Assembly (NCBI GenBank): GCA_031392945.1
Contig: JANMVT010000181.1
Span: 1 to 5,992 of the forward strand
Origin: JANYCG01 sp031392945
Lineage (GTDB): Bacteria; Pseudomonadota; Gammaproteobacteria; Burkholderiales; Burkholderiaceae_C
Length of the DNA stretch: 5,992 nucleotides
Reading direction: 5' to 3'
Shown: piece after piece, positions 5,371 to 5,992 of the stretch
How positions within the stretch are numbered: the stretch's first letter is position 1
Layout: every line of letters begins with the position of its first letter
Notes under the pieces: model-generated
Databases searched by the model: none
The model's input: only the letters and a program-made list of their open reading frames with translations
Told to the model about the DNA's origin: nothing
Program-made: the position numbers and the translations under genes

Positions 5371-5484
5371 TTAACCCTGGCGCTGCTTGTGACGCGGATC
5401 AGTACAGATCACACGGACAACACCCTTGCGCCGAATAATTTTGCAGTTGCGGCAAATTTTCTTGACCGAAGCCGAAACTTTCAT
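5371..5484 (-). CDS. rpmJ: 50S ribosomal protein L36
   Basis: L36 is the smallest large-subunit protein and binds 23S rRNA. The 37-residue product reads MKVSASVKKICRNC at its start and ends HKQRQG. It carries the full zinc-binding set C11, C14, C27 and H32 (CRNC, then CTDPRH), so it is the zinc-containing C+ form. The ATG follows AGGAG. It lies between secY and rpsM, the usual place in proteobacteria. The secY-rpmJ gap of 79 nt has no infA, which some Burkholderiales such as Burkholderia carry at this point as I recall. Confidence 0.98.
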   Translation of the reverse strand: MKVSASVKKICRNCKIIRRKGVVRVICTDPRHKQRQG

Positions 5485-5510
5485 TTCATTCTCCTAATAA
5501 TCCAAACCGT

Positions 5511-5527
5511 GCCCCGAACACCGGGGC
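5511..5527 (-). other. GC-rich hairpin between secY and rpmJ
   Basis: GCCCCG (5511-5516) and CGGGGC (5522-5527) form a perfect 6-bp all-GC stem around a 5-base loop, downstream of the secY stop. The bases after it on the minus strand are ACGGTTTGG, which is not a convincing T-run. It could be a processing site separating spc and alpha operon messages, or it may have no role. Confidence 0.4.
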
Positions 5528-5563
5528 CGGATAAAACTTACTCAATTCCACAAATCCGCCAAT

Positions 5564-5992
5564 TCAAGAAGACTTGAAATTTGCCTTCTTCAGCAATGAC
5601 TCGTATTGCTGCGACATCATGTAATTTTGCACTTGCGACATGAAGTCCATGGTCACCACTACGATGATCAGGAGCGAAGTGCCACCAAAATAAAACGGCA
5701 CGTTGTATTTCAAGATCAGAAACTCGGGCAACAAACACACCAAGGTAATGTAAATGGCGCCGGCCAAAGTCAGTCGTAACAGGATCTTATCAATGTATTT
5801 GGCAGTCTGGTCCCCTGGCCGAATTCCAGGAATGAAAGCACCGCTCTTCTTCAAATTGTCTGCCGTTTCCCGGCTGTTAAACACCAGCGCCGTATAGAAA
5901 AAGCAGAAGAACACAATCGCCGCCGTATAAAACATGATATAGATTGGCTGGCCCGGCGTCAAAGAACCGGCAATGTCTTTCAGCCAGCGCAT
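5564..5992 (-). CDS. secY: Protein translocase subunit SecY, C-terminal part
   Basis: SecY is the pore subunit of the SecYEG channel in the inner membrane. The window holds its last 142 residues, roughly a third of the usual 430-440. The ATG at the window edge is an internal methionine, because the conserved N-terminal two thirds must lie to the right. Three membrane segments are visible at about residues 17-38, 72-94 and 104-118 of this piece, corresponding to helices 8-10. Between the first two lies the conserved cytoplasmic C5 loop, FNSRETADNLKKSGAFIPGI, with RPGDQTAKYIDK after it. This loop contacts SecA and the ribosome. The end (MMSQQYESLLKKANFKSS) matches the family. The usual FNPRE is FNSRE here, a mild change. 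It is the terminal large gene of the spc operon and runs into rpmJ. Confidence 0.97.
   Translation of the reverse strand: MRWLKDIAGSLTPGQPIYIMFYTAAIVFFCFFYTALVFNSRETADNLKKSGAFIPGIRPGDQTAKYIDKILLRLTLAGAIYITLVCLLPEFLILKYNVPFYFGGTSLLIIVVVTMDFMSQVQNYMMSQQYESLLKKANFKSS

Noticed and set aside
2197..5577. Plus-strand frames across the ribosomal protein genes
   Set aside because: They are antisense shadows of rplQ, rpoA, rpsD, rpsK, rpsM, rpmJ and the start of secY, with no family resemblance of their own.
5990..5992. ATG at the right edge as the start of a 142-residue membrane protein
   Set aside because: The translation is the C-terminal third of SecY, so this is an internal methionine and the gene continues beyond the window.

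Overview
The window comes from a betaproteobacterium, most likely a Burkholderiales member close to Comamonadaceae such as Rhodoferax or Polaromonas. That placement rests on remembered similarity of the ribosomal proteins, RpoA and SecY and on the gene order secY-rpmJ-rpsM without infA; no search was run.

Right two thirds (about 2021-5992, all minus strand): the end of the spc operon and the whole alpha operon. Reading from the right edge, these are the 3' part of secY, rpmJ (L36), rpsM (S13), rpsK (S11), rpsD (S4, GTG start), rpoA and rplQ (L17), followed 21 bp later by an initiator tRNA-fMet gene. The genes supply the SecYEG channel, ribosomal subunits, the RNA polymerase alpha subunit and the initiator tRNA, so the strip is almost entirely basic gene expression machinery. 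The tRNA has its own extended -10 promoter at the end of rplQ and is followed by two hairpins, the second a likely terminator. The rpsK-rpsD, rpsD-rpoA and rpoA-rplQ gaps are 112-135 nt long and hold several short perfect hairpins.

Left third (220-2011, plus strand): a decayed IS21-family insertion sequence lying just beyond that terminator. Both ends are still recognisable, each with two transposase-binding-type boxes. The genes are dead: istA has a frameshift near its start and an internal deletion that removes most of the DDE catalytic domain. A second deletion fuses the istA tail to istB at the Walker A motif. Two more frameshifts affect istB. No target-site duplication is visible.

Far left (1-219): non-IS DNA with a possible minus-strand reading frame running off the edge, preceded by two operator-like dyads. 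I do not recognise this protein.

I see no convincing new multi-gene system. The points most worth a second look are the tRNA promoter arrangement, the hairpin clusters between alpha-operon genes, and the unidentified left flank.
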